Assembly (NCBI GenBank): GCA_026874595.1
Contig: CM049320.1
Location: 47,320,714-47,384,713, forward strand
DNA length: 64,000 nucleotides
Reading direction: 5' to 3'
From: Sipunculus nudus
Taxonomy: Eukaryota > Annelida > Sipuncula > Golfingiida > Sipunculidae
Numbering within the stretch: position 1 is the first letter of the stretch; each line of letters begins with the position of its first letter. Below the pieces are notes generated by a model. The model was given only the letters and a program-made list of their open reading frames with translations. It was not told the origin of the DNA and ran no database searches. The position numbers and the translations under genes are program-made. Below are positions 25,963-34,535 of the stretch, in pieces.

Positions 25963-27624
25963 ATGGACGGGGGTGGCGATCTCGTTCAAAACACGGCATT
26001 ATTTACTGGAGGCACGAAACAAGATTCTATCTCACAAGGACGAACGGTTAAAATCGATTCTTTAACCCCTTCGTACAAAACTAGAGGTCCCGTTGAATTT
26101 GTTATCAATGGGGATAGTAATGAATATATCGATTGGGCCAATTCTTTTATGATCGTTAAATTAAAAATAACCACGCAGGCGGGTCACCCATGTCAAAAAT
26201 GGCTGGCCGATTTTGTTTCTCCCGTGAACAATATTGTTCACAGTTTATGGAAACAAGTCAGAATGGAAATGGAAGGAACGGAATTGAATACGTTGGATAA
26301 CATGTATGCCTATCGAGCCTATTTAGAAAATTTACTTTCATTTAATCAAGAATTTAAAGAAACTGGTTTATCGGCCATGACAGGGTGGTTTAAAGATACA
26401 CCGGGAAAATTCAATGCGTTTCCAGATACTACTAACTTTAAGACTAAAAACACGCATTGGGAAGAAACGATAAAGGGGGAAAAAAATAATGATAACAGTG
26501 CAAACAAAGATTTGTATGCATGGTCACGTGATGCAGCTAACAAAAACACCGAGTGTAGTGAAAAAAATAACAAAAATAAAATTGTGTGTAGTGATTGGCG
26601 TCCATACGTAAAAGTATTCTTTAGTAAAGATTCCAATTTAATTAAAGTTCGGTTTATTCCTACAGCGTTGGGACCTGTGGGTTTAGAAATAAAAGATGAT
26701 AAAGCTAAATATTCTATTTTAACCGCTTCGATGGATAAAAATTACGGGATGTTAAACCGGTTTTTACAATTTTTCCCTAATAATGATCCTTTTTGTAAAA
26801 ATACTGAAATTTCACAAGAAATTACTTTTAAAGCTCCTATTCATGCAGATTTAACCACTCAAAGTAAATTTATTATTAATGGTGTTAATATTAAAGTGAC
26901 TTTTGATTTTCAATCTAATCCACAATTTTATATTATGCGGGATTCTACAAACACTGATGTCACACAAAAAGGAGAATTAAAAATAACTAACATGTATTTG
27001 GATATACGTAAAGTTAAACCTTCTTTCCGGTTTCAACAAGCTGTGGAAGCTAATTTAAGTAAGGGGTTACCGATTCGGTACCCATTAAAACATTCCTTTA
27101 TGCGTACTTATGATTTACCGACAAATGGCACCGAAGCGAATCTTGTAAATATGTTACAAGGTCAAATGCCCCGACGAATGATTTTTGGGTTTGTTAAAAG
27201 TTCTGCGGTTCGCGGGAATGAAAAAGAAAACCCTTATTTCTTCGATAATTTAAAAGCCAATAAAATACAAGTGTACATGAATAATTTTTCTGTACCTATT
27301 TTCCCATATGAACCTAAATGGAGTAGGGATTGGAAACGGGAATATATTGATACATTAAATACGGTCGGAGTAGTGAGAGGGGCTTTGGGTGTGGATATTT
27401 CGTACCAAGATTACAGGAAAGGGTACACCTTTTTTGCAGTGGATTTTTCACCGACATTAGCATCGGATGAAAAATATATTCAGGATCCGATTGTAGGGGT
27501 ATTGAGAATGGAACTGGCATTTGAAACCACACTCACAAACCAACACACACTCATTGCATACTATGAAATGGATGGTGAAATCACAATAGACAAATCACGT
27601 CAAGTTTTAAAATCCTTTATTTAA
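25963..27624 (+). CDS. Major capsid protein, copy 2 (553 aa)
   Basis: It is collinear with copy 1 from 'NTALFTGGTKQDSISQGR' to the C-terminal 'MDGEITIDKSRQVLKSF', and by eye roughly half the residues agree. The ends and core strands are best conserved. The region of residues ~155-240 is divergent and Asn/Lys-rich, as expected for surface loops. It is also more AT-rich at silent sites than copy 1. Two capsid paralogues in one element suggest a mixed capsid or a retained duplication. It is intact. Confidence 0.92.
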   Translation: MDGGGDLVQNTALFTGGTKQDSISQGRTVKIDSLTPSYKTRGPVEFVINGDSNEYIDWANSFMIVKLKITTQAGHPCQKWLADFVSPVNNIVHSLWKQVRMEMEGTELNTLDNMYAYRAYLENLLSFNQEFKETGLSAMTGWFKDTPGKFNAFPDTTNFKTKNTHWEETIKGEKNNDNSANKDLYAWSRDAANKNTECSEKNNKNKIVCSDWRPYVKVFFSKDSNLIKVRFIPTALGPVGLEIKDDKAKYSILTASMDKNYGMLNRFLQFFPNNDPFCKNTEISQEITFKAPIHADLTTQSKFIINGVNIKVTFDFQSNPQFYIMRDSTNTDVTQKGELKITNMYLDIRKVKPSFRFQQAVEANLSKGLPIRYPLKHSFMRTYDLPTNGTEANLVNMLQGQMPRRMIFGFVKSSAVRGNEKENPYFFDNLKANKIQVYMNNFSVPIFPYEPKWSRDWKREYIDTLNTVGVVRGALGVDISYQDYRKGYTFFAVDFSPTLASDEKYIQDPIVGVLRMELAFETTLTNQHTLIAYYEMDGEITIDKSRQVLKSFI

Positions 27625-27775
27625 AAAACGTCACATATTACTAAATGCAATTATATTTTTATTATTTTTTTAACTACACTCAGTGATTTTATCTTTGAAT
27701 GTATTTTTATCATTATTTAACTTTACTTCATTTCTTCTTAATGCGTGTTTACATTTTACAGTTCAGTAGTCTTTG
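27625..27775. other. Convergent 3' spacer
   Basis: This AT-rich non-coding DNA separates the capsid gene (rightward) from the RING-type gene (leftward). No clear AATAAA was seen on either strand. Confidence 0.5.
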
Positions 27776-29527
27776 TTACTCATTGAAATCGCCCACTTGG
27801 TAAACGTTCAATTGTCCTTGAATAACATTTTCATTGAGTTCATCATCGAACACACCTTCATCTTCAGACGACGAGGAAACAAAATGATCTTCATCCACTA
27901 AATTGCTGCCGAAGCCCATGGACCGCGTCACACTTATATCATCTGAATCTGTTTTCTGAATTTTTATCAACATTCGACTTCCACTGTCGGGTGCACATTC
28001 TGTTTTCATCTCACAGGCAAACACTAAACAACACGATACGGTATTTAATTTCCCGTGCTTATTTTCCATGGACTGGGGATTTTCAATCATCATCCCATCG
28101 CTGTTCCTGATCTTGGCAAAGAAATTGATTTGGTCCGGTTCCGTTTCAATGATCCCTGGAGGTTTCGGATAAACGCACGAAATCGGAAGCGCCGAATCGT
28201 ACGCAAAGATTTTGCGCCCATCCCCTAGTTGACACCAGACCATCGATGCTTCTCTTTCCAGCTGTGCTTGTAACAAAATCACGTCGCCGTATTCTCCCAT
28301 GTATTCTTCAAACGCTTGTTTTAAATTTTCAAATCCTTGAGGGAGTTTTTTCAAACACCAACTTTGTAAAGACACTCGATCCGATTCTACAAGGCCCAAC
28401 GGTGTCAGTTTCAATTCTTGTTCGTACCCCGCCCGTAAAATCAATTGGTTCATGGCCACACTGTGGATTTTACGCGACTCTGAAAAATAGTCATGGATCA
28501 ATTGCCAACATTCCGAAGACAATAAATCTAACGGGCGTATCATTCCTTCCCGCCCCGTGATTTTGAATTTGTCAAACACGTACTTGGTACACACGCGTGA
28601 ATAAAAACAAGGTACATGCTCGTTTTCTTTCAAGTTCTTTAACACGAAATACAGTTGGTGTCCCAGATAGCACATTTGTCCGTTCCAGTCGACCAGCGGG
28701 TATGTGGGGGCCGGTAAAGTCTTGGGAGGGGCAGGGATCGTTTGCGTTAACATCACCCCGTTGTAACAGATGTACAAAAAACAATCAACAAATTCCGGAA
28801 ACTGCGCATCAAATACTCCTGAATTATGTTGCCATGATGTGAATACAAAAGGAAAAGGGAGATAGTTTGTCAAATACCTTAACCCATACCCCATAAAAAA
28901 CTGCGAGACTTCGGATGGGAGGTCGTCCAAAGATAAAAAGTCGACATTGTTGTCATCGGGGATCCGTTCCCTTCTGTCTGAAAAATTCAATTTCACACAC
29001 ACGGTGCTGTCACATAACGCGAACGGAGATGACCGCATCATCGTTTGAAATTGCCGGGGGGTCACGTGTCTCGAATGCGCTAACAATAGGCTTACTACCA
29101 ATGACATGTCATTGTAACACGATGGGCACATTTTCCATATCCCACGGTTAGGATATATAACTTTGTACCTGTCACTATTATCATGAAGAAAAACCCGGCA
29201 CATGATGTCGGCAGGGTTCGAACATGATTGCTCTTCATCGAAAAAATATTTCATCCATTCCAAAACCGGTGGAGTATCTCTCTCTATCCCTCGTGCACAC
29301 ACTACACTGTTAAAAGGCTCGTCACTGCCTAAACTTGCGTAAAACCCATCAACAATTTCTTGCCGTTTTTGTAATGTCTCTTCCGTTAAATCTTCCGGGT
29401 GTAAATATGGCCGGAACTCTTCACGGAGTGGTGGAACATTGCAACAGCGGGTCGTACAAAATTCTCTCACAATAACTCCTAAGACTGCAGTATATTTTCC
29501 ACAGGCCGGGCAAAATGTCAAATACAT
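27776..29527 (-). CDS. RING-type protein, main C-terminal part (583 aa)
   Basis: The reading frame is continuous with the 29824-29558 ORF except for one TAA. It begins with 'YLTFCPACGKY', the CPxC pair that would complete the RING finger started upstream. A second Cys pair (MCPSCYND) lies ~120 residues on. The middle is globular and not recognised. The C-terminus is acidic/Ser-rich (SSSSEDEGVFDDE), as in transcription or host-modulating proteins. ATG 29527 is only the first available after the stop. Known RING proteins of this type act as E3 ubiquitin ligases; a host-directed role is inference. Confidence 0.65.
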   Translation of the reverse strand: MYLTFCPACGKYTAVLGVIVREFCTTRCCNVPPLREEFRPYLHPEDLTEETLQKRQEIVDGFYASLGSDEPFNSVVCARGIERDTPPVLEWMKYFFDEEQSCSNPADIMCRVFLHDNSDRYKVIYPNRGIWKMCPSCYNDMSLVVSLLLAHSRHVTPRQFQTMMRSSPFALCDSTVCVKLNFSDRRERIPDDNNVDFLSLDDLPSEVSQFFMGYGLRYLTNYLPFPFVFTSWQHNSGVFDAQFPEFVDCFLYICYNGVMLTQTIPAPPKTLPAPTYPLVDWNGQMCYLGHQLYFVLKNLKENEHVPCFYSRVCTKYVFDKFKITGREGMIRPLDLLSSECWQLIHDYFSESRKIHSVAMNQLILRAGYEQELKLTPLGLVESDRVSLQSWCLKKLPQGFENLKQAFEEYMGEYGDVILLQAQLEREASMVWCQLGDGRKIFAYDSALPISCVYPKPPGIIETEPDQINFFAKIRNSDGMMIENPQSMENKHGKLNTVSCCLVFACEMKTECAPDSGSRMLIKIQKTDSDDISVTRSMGFGSNLVDEDHFVSSSSEDEGVFDDELNENVIQGQLNVYQVGDFNE

Positions 29528-29557
29528 TCTATCTTCGGATTCCAAAGTAATCAGTCT

Positions 29558-29824
29558 TTACTTGATACAAAAATTGCATACACAAGTGTGGCATCCCGTT
29601 AAGACATTGGCTGCTCGTTTTTTACAAATCAAACAGGCACAGCTGTGTTTGTCGGTTGCCAAAACCGTAGCGGGTTGGATTTTTTGCCGGTTGAAGTAGA
29701 TGTTGGACAAGACTTGGAAAGGTTCTTCTATAGGCCCGTACCGGTGCCCGATAAACGGGGAATCCGTCCAGACAGATTTTAAACACCCGTTCCATACTTC
29801 TGATTTGTGTGTGTTACGCCACAT
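29558..29824 (-). CDS. RING-type protein, N-terminal part, ending at an in-frame TAA (88 aa)
   Basis: ATG 29824 lies 32 bp below a minus-strand TATAAAT. Residues ~61-88 read 'CACLICKKRAANVLTGCHTCVCNFC', the first two thirds of a C3HC4/IAP-like RING (CxxC, then C-H, then CxxC), after which the frame meets TAA. The remaining CPxC pair is in the same frame about 15 codons further on, so the stop splits a single zinc-binding fold. This is most simply a nonsense mutation; programmed readthrough is possible but the context (TAA A) is not a known favourable one. Confidence 0.75.
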   Translation of the reverse strand: MWRNTHKSEVWNGCLKSVWTDSPFIGHRYGPIEEPFQVLSNIYFNRQKIQPATVLATDKHSCACLICKKRAANVLTGCHTCVCNFCIK

Positions 29825-29849
29825 GATTGATTATTGATGAGTAAAACCA

Positions 29850-29967
29850 GAAAAATTTATACCCTTTATTTCTTATCAAGTATTTCCGGTTTCTTTTTTT
29901 TTGTGTAAAGTATTTCCGGTGTCTTGGAATTTTTATCAGTCACTTCCGGTCCTCGCCAGTATTAATA
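29850..29967. promoter_or_regulatory. Divergent promoter between the RING and PC4-like genes
   Basis: Minus-strand TATAAAT (29862-29856) serves the RING gene and plus-strand TATTAATA (29960-29967) may serve the PC4-like gene. Between them are inverted ETS-like sites ATTTCCGGT (29882, 29912) and ACTTCCGGT (29942), as in the 8947-9060 promoter. Confidence 0.6.
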
Positions 29968-30011
29968 CAGGGGTATCATGTGACAAGACTCAGTCTACAA
30001 CGGTTACCGTC

Positions 30012-30626
30012 ATGAACAACCCACGACCCGCTAAGAAGTTAAAGCTGACACCGCCCGCACCAGCAACAGAAAGTATGGTGGTTCACGATGAATGCCGAGC
30101 TTCCCGAAAAGTCTTTCTGGGCGGTAGTGAAAACAACTGGTGGTTTGCGACACCTCAAGGGTACAATGTGAAAATCGGGTGCTGGAGTAAAGGCATGCCT
30201 GTGGCTAAAAAGGGCGTGACTTTAACACCTGAAGAACTCCGTAAATTGGCTACCAATATTGATAAAGTCAATAACACTGTCATTGAAGTTCTCCACGATA
30301 GCCATAAAGATTACCGCTTCACCTTATCACCGGGCAACCCTAATTTTCCCGATACACGGATCGTCGCTGTCAGCTGCGGAAGTGCCTGGCCGAACATCGT
30401 CAACATCCGAGAATGGTACTACAACTTCAAAGAAGGCAAACGGTTCCCCAGTAAAACTGGAGCAGCATTGTTTATCGACGTATGGGCTGAAGTTGTGAAA
30501 CATATTGATGATATTGTGAATCTGATTGCCTGTCAAGAAGAGCATGGCAATATTGAAGCCGCTGTGGCTTGCGGGAACCATCCTGAGTTTATGTTTTCAG
30601 AGACTTTATCTGATGACGAATATTGA
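30012..30626 (+). CDS. PC4-like single-stranded DNA-binding protein, probable tandem repeat (204 aa)
   Basis: The second half contains 'VNIREWYYNFKEGKRFPSKTG' followed by 'DVWAEVVKHIDDIVNLI', which follows the PC4/SUB1 pattern V-x-IREYY...G...P-x-KKG-x-x-L...W..L. The first half (NWWFATPQGYNVKIGCW...AKKGVTLTPEELRKL) follows the same order, suggesting two PC4 folds. The N-terminus has an NLS-like 'RPAKKLKL' and the C-terminus an acidic 'SDDEY'. It would cover displaced single strands during protein-primed replication or act in transcription. ATG 30012 is preferred; the frame extends upstream, but only before the likely transcription start. Confidence 0.6.
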   Translation: MNNPRPAKKLKLTPPAPATESMVVHDECRASRKVFLGGSENNWWFATPQGYNVKIGCWSKGMPVAKKGVTLTPEELRKLATNIDKVNNTVIEVLHDSHKDYRFTLSPGNPNFPDTRIVAVSCGSAWPNIVNIREWYYNFKEGKRFPSKTGAALFIDVWAEVVKHIDDIVNLIACQEEHGNIEAAVACGNHPEFMFSETLSDDEY

Positions 30627-30671
30627 CTTTGTGCTTGATCATCATTTGCATGTGTGTTTATGAAAAGAAAA

Positions 30672-30677
30672 AATAAA
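30672..30677 (+). terminator. Polyadenylation signal of the PC4-like gene
   Basis: AATAAA lies about 45 bp after the stop at 30626, followed by a T/G-rich stretch. Confidence 0.5.
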
Positions 30678-30709
30678 ACATGTTTGCTTTGATATCCTGT
30701 CTTGTTTCC

Positions 30710-30717
30710 TATATAAA
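30710..30717 (+). promoter_or_regulatory. TATA box (TATATAAA) of WEVA paralogue 2
   Basis: It lies 36 bp upstream of ATG 30746, so the upstream in-frame ATG at 30680 is not the start. Confidence 0.65.
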
Positions 30718-30745
30718 CGAACGGTGTGTGAGATGTGAATGGAAA

Positions 30746-31990
30746 ATGGCGTCCGACCCGTCTTTAATCCAAACCCAACCTTTTTACCTGAACTTAAAAG
30801 ATTCCATTACTAAAGGCAATGTAATTAAATTTAAAATCGAACCGGAATTGATGTTGCATCCCCGGGCGGGTGATTGGGAAGTGGCTCTTACCCGGTTAAG
30901 TCATCCGAGTGCCTGGTTCAATATCCATGAAAATGAATGTTGGGTAAAACTGACTCATAAAACCAAAACGGATGAATACTCTATTAAAGAATATGTCCCC
31001 GCAGGCTATTATCCCCGCTTATTCATGTACGGAAAAGAAACCGATAAAGATAATGAATTCAGTACAGCTAGAGGGGTCGGATTATGGCAAGCTTTAGAAG
31101 ATTGTTTTACGAAATTAAATGCCCAAAAAGATCAATTAAATTTAACCGGATCTGAACAAGAAAAAAGTGATAGCGGGACAAAATATATTAATCCTCAACT
31201 GGTTCGGTTATTTGATTCCGTATTTCCAGGAGGTGGGTCAAGGTCTTCCAAAGATAAAAAACAAAATATGCGAATGGGAATTGCATTTCCCATAGATGAA
31301 ACATCTGGCGATCATACGTATTCATTAGAAATGGATGTAAAATTAGCACATATGATGGGGTTCAGAGATACCGTTTTAAAGAAACGGGCGGCTAAAAAAT
31401 GTGATGAAGTTTTATTTGTTATGTCTAAAACAGAGGATATTAATGATTGGATAATAAAAAAGGGAGGTGAATTAGAAACTTATAAAGAAAATAAAAATAG
31501 TGACGTTTATGTAACAGATAATAAAACTGTGAAATATAATTATCAAACCCATTACCCTTGTGTAAACCAACTGGATATACGCCCCAATGAAATGGAATGT
31601 ATTATTGAAATCCACACCGATTTTACTGAACCCGATACGTTTCATAATGCCCACCATCATGAAGGTGCAACCCGTGTTTTAGCTACATTTCACGCTAGAG
31701 CTGAAGCCAATGCTAACCGCCCTGAAGACCAATGTTTTATTGAAAGTACTTTTAAATCAGCGGCTATCGGGTTCAATGTACCTTACAGCACTATTCGCCA
31801 ATATCTATCATCCACCACTAATTACCATGCCACCTTTCATCAGTATCATAAATGCCGAGTCGGGTGGTATTCTGAACTGAAATTTCAATTCAAACATCCA
31901 AACGGTTATCCTGTCAATTTTATCCCGGGTGGGGATTTATTCATGCAATTGTATTTTAAACCTCGACGTAAACGTAGGAGGGGTATATAA
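30746..31990 (+). CDS. 'WEVA'-type Polinton protein, paralogue 2 (414 aa)
   Basis: It starts MASDPSLIQTQPFYL and has 'GDWEVALTRLSHPSAWFNIHE' near residue 45. Blocks shared with paralogue 3 are 'PAGYYPRLF', 'LEMDVKLAHMMGF', 'EIHTDFTEPDTF', 'ATFHARAEANANRPED', 'WYSELKFQFKHP' and 'FIPGGDLFMQLYFKP'. The C-terminus is strongly basic (RRKRRRG). It is likely a beta-rich virion surface or vertex protein. It is intact, and the last codons overlap the next gene's TATA box. Confidence 0.75.
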   Translation: MASDPSLIQTQPFYLNLKDSITKGNVIKFKIEPELMLHPRAGDWEVALTRLSHPSAWFNIHENECWVKLTHKTKTDEYSIKEYVPAGYYPRLFMYGKETDKDNEFSTARGVGLWQALEDCFTKLNAQKDQLNLTGSEQEKSDSGTKYINPQLVRLFDSVFPGGGSRSSKDKKQNMRMGIAFPIDETSGDHTYSLEMDVKLAHMMGFRDTVLKKRAAKKCDEVLFVMSKTEDINDWIIKKGGELETYKENKNSDVYVTDNKTVKYNYQTHYPCVNQLDIRPNEMECIIEIHTDFTEPDTFHNAHHHEGATRVLATFHARAEANANRPEDQCFIESTFKSAAIGFNVPYSTIRQYLSSTTNYHATFHQYHKCRVGWYSELKFQFKHPNGYPVNFIPGGDLFMQLYFKPRRKRRRGI

Positions 31991-31992
31991 AA
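31984..31992 (+). promoter_or_regulatory. TATA box (TATATAAAA) of WEVA paralogue 3
   Basis: It spans the stop codon of paralogue 2 and lies 43 bp upstream of ATG 32027. Confidence 0.7.
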
Positions 31993-32026
31993 CCCCTTGT
32001 CCGTTCTGTTTGAAAGGGAGTTGAAC

Positions 32027-33301
32027 ATGGATCCCCCGACCTCGTACCGTACCAGTGATTTTTTTATTTCCATTGAGAAAATCATTGAAAATGAATCTGC
32101 ATTAAACGGTCAAGTTAAAGTGAATTTATCCCCCCAACTTTTCTTGCATCCTCATTATGGCCCGTGGGAAGTGAGTTTAACCCAATTAACATTCCCATCC
32201 GCTTGGTATACCGTTCATGAAAAGGAATGTTTTTTACGTCTGGTTCATACTAAAATTCATAAAACCACTAAAGAAACCACTACCTATTCCGCACAAACCT
32301 ATTTAGAACCAGGATATTATCCCCGTCATTTTATTTTTCGAAAATGGCAAAATAGGGCCGGTGGAAGAAAACAATTAGATCGTATGGTCTATGTAGGATC
32401 TTTAAAAGCTCTAAAAAATATAATAGAGGAATTAAATCAATTAAAAACAGAATTACATTTAGAAGGATCCCAACATGAAAATAATGAAGTAGGAATTGTA
32501 CGTTTAGTCCAACGTGTTTTGGCTGGAACTACAGACAAAAACGATAAGAGTGGAGAAAATGTTAGTTATGGACTGGCTTTCCCAGGAATACACGATACAT
32601 CCTGTAAGTCAGTTGTCTCTGGTACGGATAACAATACTTATGACCATCATTTCAAATTAGAAATGCATCCCAAGCTCCGACACATGTTTGGATTTAATCG
32701 GGATTTATATGAATATGAAATTGAAGAACCCATTATAGGTTCCACATATGTCGTAAATAAAAACAAATGGAATGTCATGGATTTAAATTGGGAACGGGTT
32801 TTACATTCGCATTTGAGAATAAAAAATGACAAGAAAAATACAGACAAAGCCTGTTTTCAGGTACATTACCCTCGGGTCGCTCAAAATCAAATCCGTATCA
32901 ATGAAATTGAATCCATCCTGGAAGTGCATACGGATTTTACACGCCCTGATACGTTCCGAGAAATTAATGATTTTAATCCTAAAAAAGATGAAGGGCCTGA
33001 ACGGGTCTTGGCTACAATACACGCCCGGCCCGAAGCCAATGCGAACCGCCCTGAAGACGCCTGTTTAATTGAAAGTACGTATAAAAACCCAGTGCTCTCA
33101 TTTCGAAAACCTTACAGCCGCATCCGTGAATTATTTTCTTCCACCTACCATCACCCCTTAACCACTACTAATTATCATGAATGTCTAAGCGGGTGGTACT
33201 CTGATATGACCTTTCAATTCAAACATCCGTCAGGCCATAACGCTATTTTTATCCCCGGAGGTAAAATATTTATGCAATTGCACTTTAAACCATGTAATTG
33301 A
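32027..33301 (+). CDS. 'WEVA'-type Polinton protein, paralogue 3 (424 aa)
   Basis: It is a tandem neighbour of paralogue 2 with the same block order: 'GPWEVSLTQLTFPSAWYTVHE', 'EPGYYPRHF', 'LEMHPKLRHMFGF', 'EVHTDFTRPDTF', 'ATIHARPEANANRPED', 'WYSDMTFQFKHP', 'FIPGGKIFMQLHFKP'. It lacks the basic tail. Paralogues 2 and 3 are clearly closer to each other than to the 18094 gene, so the tandem duplication is the younger event. Co-assembly at capsid vertices is a guess. Confidence 0.75.
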   Translation: MDPPTSYRTSDFFISIEKIIENESALNGQVKVNLSPQLFLHPHYGPWEVSLTQLTFPSAWYTVHEKECFLRLVHTKIHKTTKETTTYSAQTYLEPGYYPRHFIFRKWQNRAGGRKQLDRMVYVGSLKALKNIIEELNQLKTELHLEGSQHENNEVGIVRLVQRVLAGTTDKNDKSGENVSYGLAFPGIHDTSCKSVVSGTDNNTYDHHFKLEMHPKLRHMFGFNRDLYEYEIEEPIIGSTYVVNKNKWNVMDLNWERVLHSHLRIKNDKKNTDKACFQVHYPRVAQNQIRINEIESILEVHTDFTRPDTFREINDFNPKKDEGPERVLATIHARPEANANRPEDACLIESTYKNPVLSFRKPYSRIRELFSSTYHHPLTTTNYHECLSGWYSDMTFQFKHPSGHNAIFIPGGKIFMQLHFKPCN

Positions 33302-33473
33302 TGATTTTTTTTCAAACAGTTCCGGTTCCCCTCCCCGTACTTCCGTTGCCTATGATCCTTGCATAACACTGCCGGAACCCCATGAAATTTTTTTAAACCC
33401 TTCCGGTCTACTTTGTACCGGTCCCCCACGGCAGTCGGGTATATAAACCGGGTCCCGCATCTTCACAGAAACC
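33302..33473 (+). promoter_or_regulatory. Promoter of the Cys-rich gene with TTCCGG repeats
   Basis: This spacer has several CCGGA-like half sites in both orientations (33321, 33371, 33403) and TATATAAA at 33440-33447, 34 bp upstream of ATG 33474. The half sites are poorer matches to ACCGGAAGT than those at the other clusters. Confidence 0.5.
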
Positions 33474-34025
33474 ATGGCATATAGTCGTCACCAGCTTGGT
33501 CTGCCTGGGCACTGGGGATCTCGTCAACGTCCTTGCAAGCATTGTAAAACACATTTAGCCAAGTATCCTGAAAACGATTACAGTTTTTCTGCTTGGTACG
33601 GACACTCGTTCAACTGTCCACGAGGTGGGTGTAATTCCAAGCTGTTCTCTCTACTGTGTGCCGTGTCGGAATTTCATGATGATCATTTCCGCTGCCGCAG
33701 AGATGAGTCTTTAGAAGATTTAATCTGGGCCTACCGCACTTCCGTGCTAGAATTCAGTGACTGTGACGTGTTTTACGAAAGGAATTTTCACTACGTTCCC
33801 AAAGTGCCTGCAGATAAAAAGAAACGGATCTTTGAAACCCGTAGTACTCCCATCCATGTGACACCGGCTGATACATTGAATTATCCCAGTATATACCAAC
33901 ATAAAATCTGGGAAGATAAATTCCAAGTGACAAATATCCACGCCCGAAATCGTGAAGTCGGCTTCAGTAAAACACCGGAAAGTTGTCACGTGAAACCCAT
34001 GACATTGACTTTAGTGATGCAATGA
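33474..34025 (+). CDS. Cys/His-rich protein, N-terminal segment (183 aa)
   Basis: The start is ATG 33474 in a strong context. Zinc-ligand-like pairs appear early (CKHCKTH, then HSFNCPRGGC), followed by 'EFHDDHFRCRRDESLEDLIW'. The last ~8 residues look unlike a natural end, whereas the other frame reads 'HDIDFSDAMKKYESRY' from the same DNA. A one-base loss in the C-run at 33996-33998 would explain this. Alternatively the ATGA overlap at 34022 couples two separate genes. A decayed relative lies at 44.4-44.8 kb. Family not recognised. Confidence 0.65.
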   Translation: MAYSRHQLGLPGHWGSRQRPCKHCKTHLAKYPENDYSFSAWYGHSFNCPRGGCNSKLFSLLCAVSEFHDDHFRCRRDESLEDLIWAYRTSVLEFSDCDVFYERNFHYVPKVPADKKKRIFETRSTPIHVTPADTLNYPSIYQHKIWEDKFQVTNIHARNREVGFSKTPESCHVKPMTLTLVMQ

Positions 34026-34483
34026 AAAAATACGAAAGCCGGTACCGCCTCCTGGATAAACATTGCTGTGCTAAAAAATGCCGGGTCTACATGATGCACG
34101 CCTACATGGGCCAAGTGAAAGACGCCGCTAACGAACAAGATAAACAACAAGGAAAACACATTCACCGCCATATCTTTCATTTTCCAAGTTGGACTGTAAA
34201 AAAATTCTGCCCTACGGAATATCACTTGTGTTCTCGGAAAAGTGAAGATAATTTTTGCGGGGTGGTCACAGACTATATTACGCTCGAGAAAAAACCGTTC
34301 AAGAAATATCTGATCGGGCACGTGATTCGCAATCATTTACGTCTGGCTAACGTTTACACTTACCAAGGTCACATCAACGAAAATAAAACTGTGGAGATAA
34401 TTAAACACCTGGCAGCACGTACATTGGGCCCTGATCTTACTGTTACCAAGGGAACTATCACTTCCGGTAAAAAAGTGGTATAA
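34022..34483 (+). CDS. Cys/His-rich protein, C-terminal segment (153 aa)
   Basis: It starts MKKYESRYRLLDKHCC if independent, with the ATG overlapping the preceding stop as ATGA. 'KHCCAKKC', 'HIHRHIFHF' and 'FCPTEYHLC' are possible metal-binding groups; 'FKKYLIGHVIRNHLRLANVY' and 'TVEIIKHLAARTLG' look like packed helices. Sense extends upstream to about 33998, so it is more likely the second half of one ~335-residue protein. The relic at 44.56-44.80 kb matches this part. Confidence 0.65.
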   Translation: MKKYESRYRLLDKHCCAKKCRVYMMHAYMGQVKDAANEQDKQQGKHIHRHIFHFPSWTVKKFCPTEYHLCSRKSEDNFCGVVTDYITLEKKPFKKYLIGHVIRNHLRLANVYTYQGHINENKTVEIIKHLAARTLGPDLTVTKGTITSGKKVV

Positions 34484-34485
34484 AA
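34460..34485 (+). promoter_or_regulatory. ETS-like site and TATA box of the last gene
   Basis: ACTTCCGGT (34460-34468) is followed 11 bp later by TATAAAA (34479-34485), all within the end of the preceding coding sequence. Confidence 0.6.
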
Positions 34486-34535
34486 GCAGAATGCGAACTG
34501 TGTATTTTTCACTTCTTCCCCGACCGGAGAATTGG

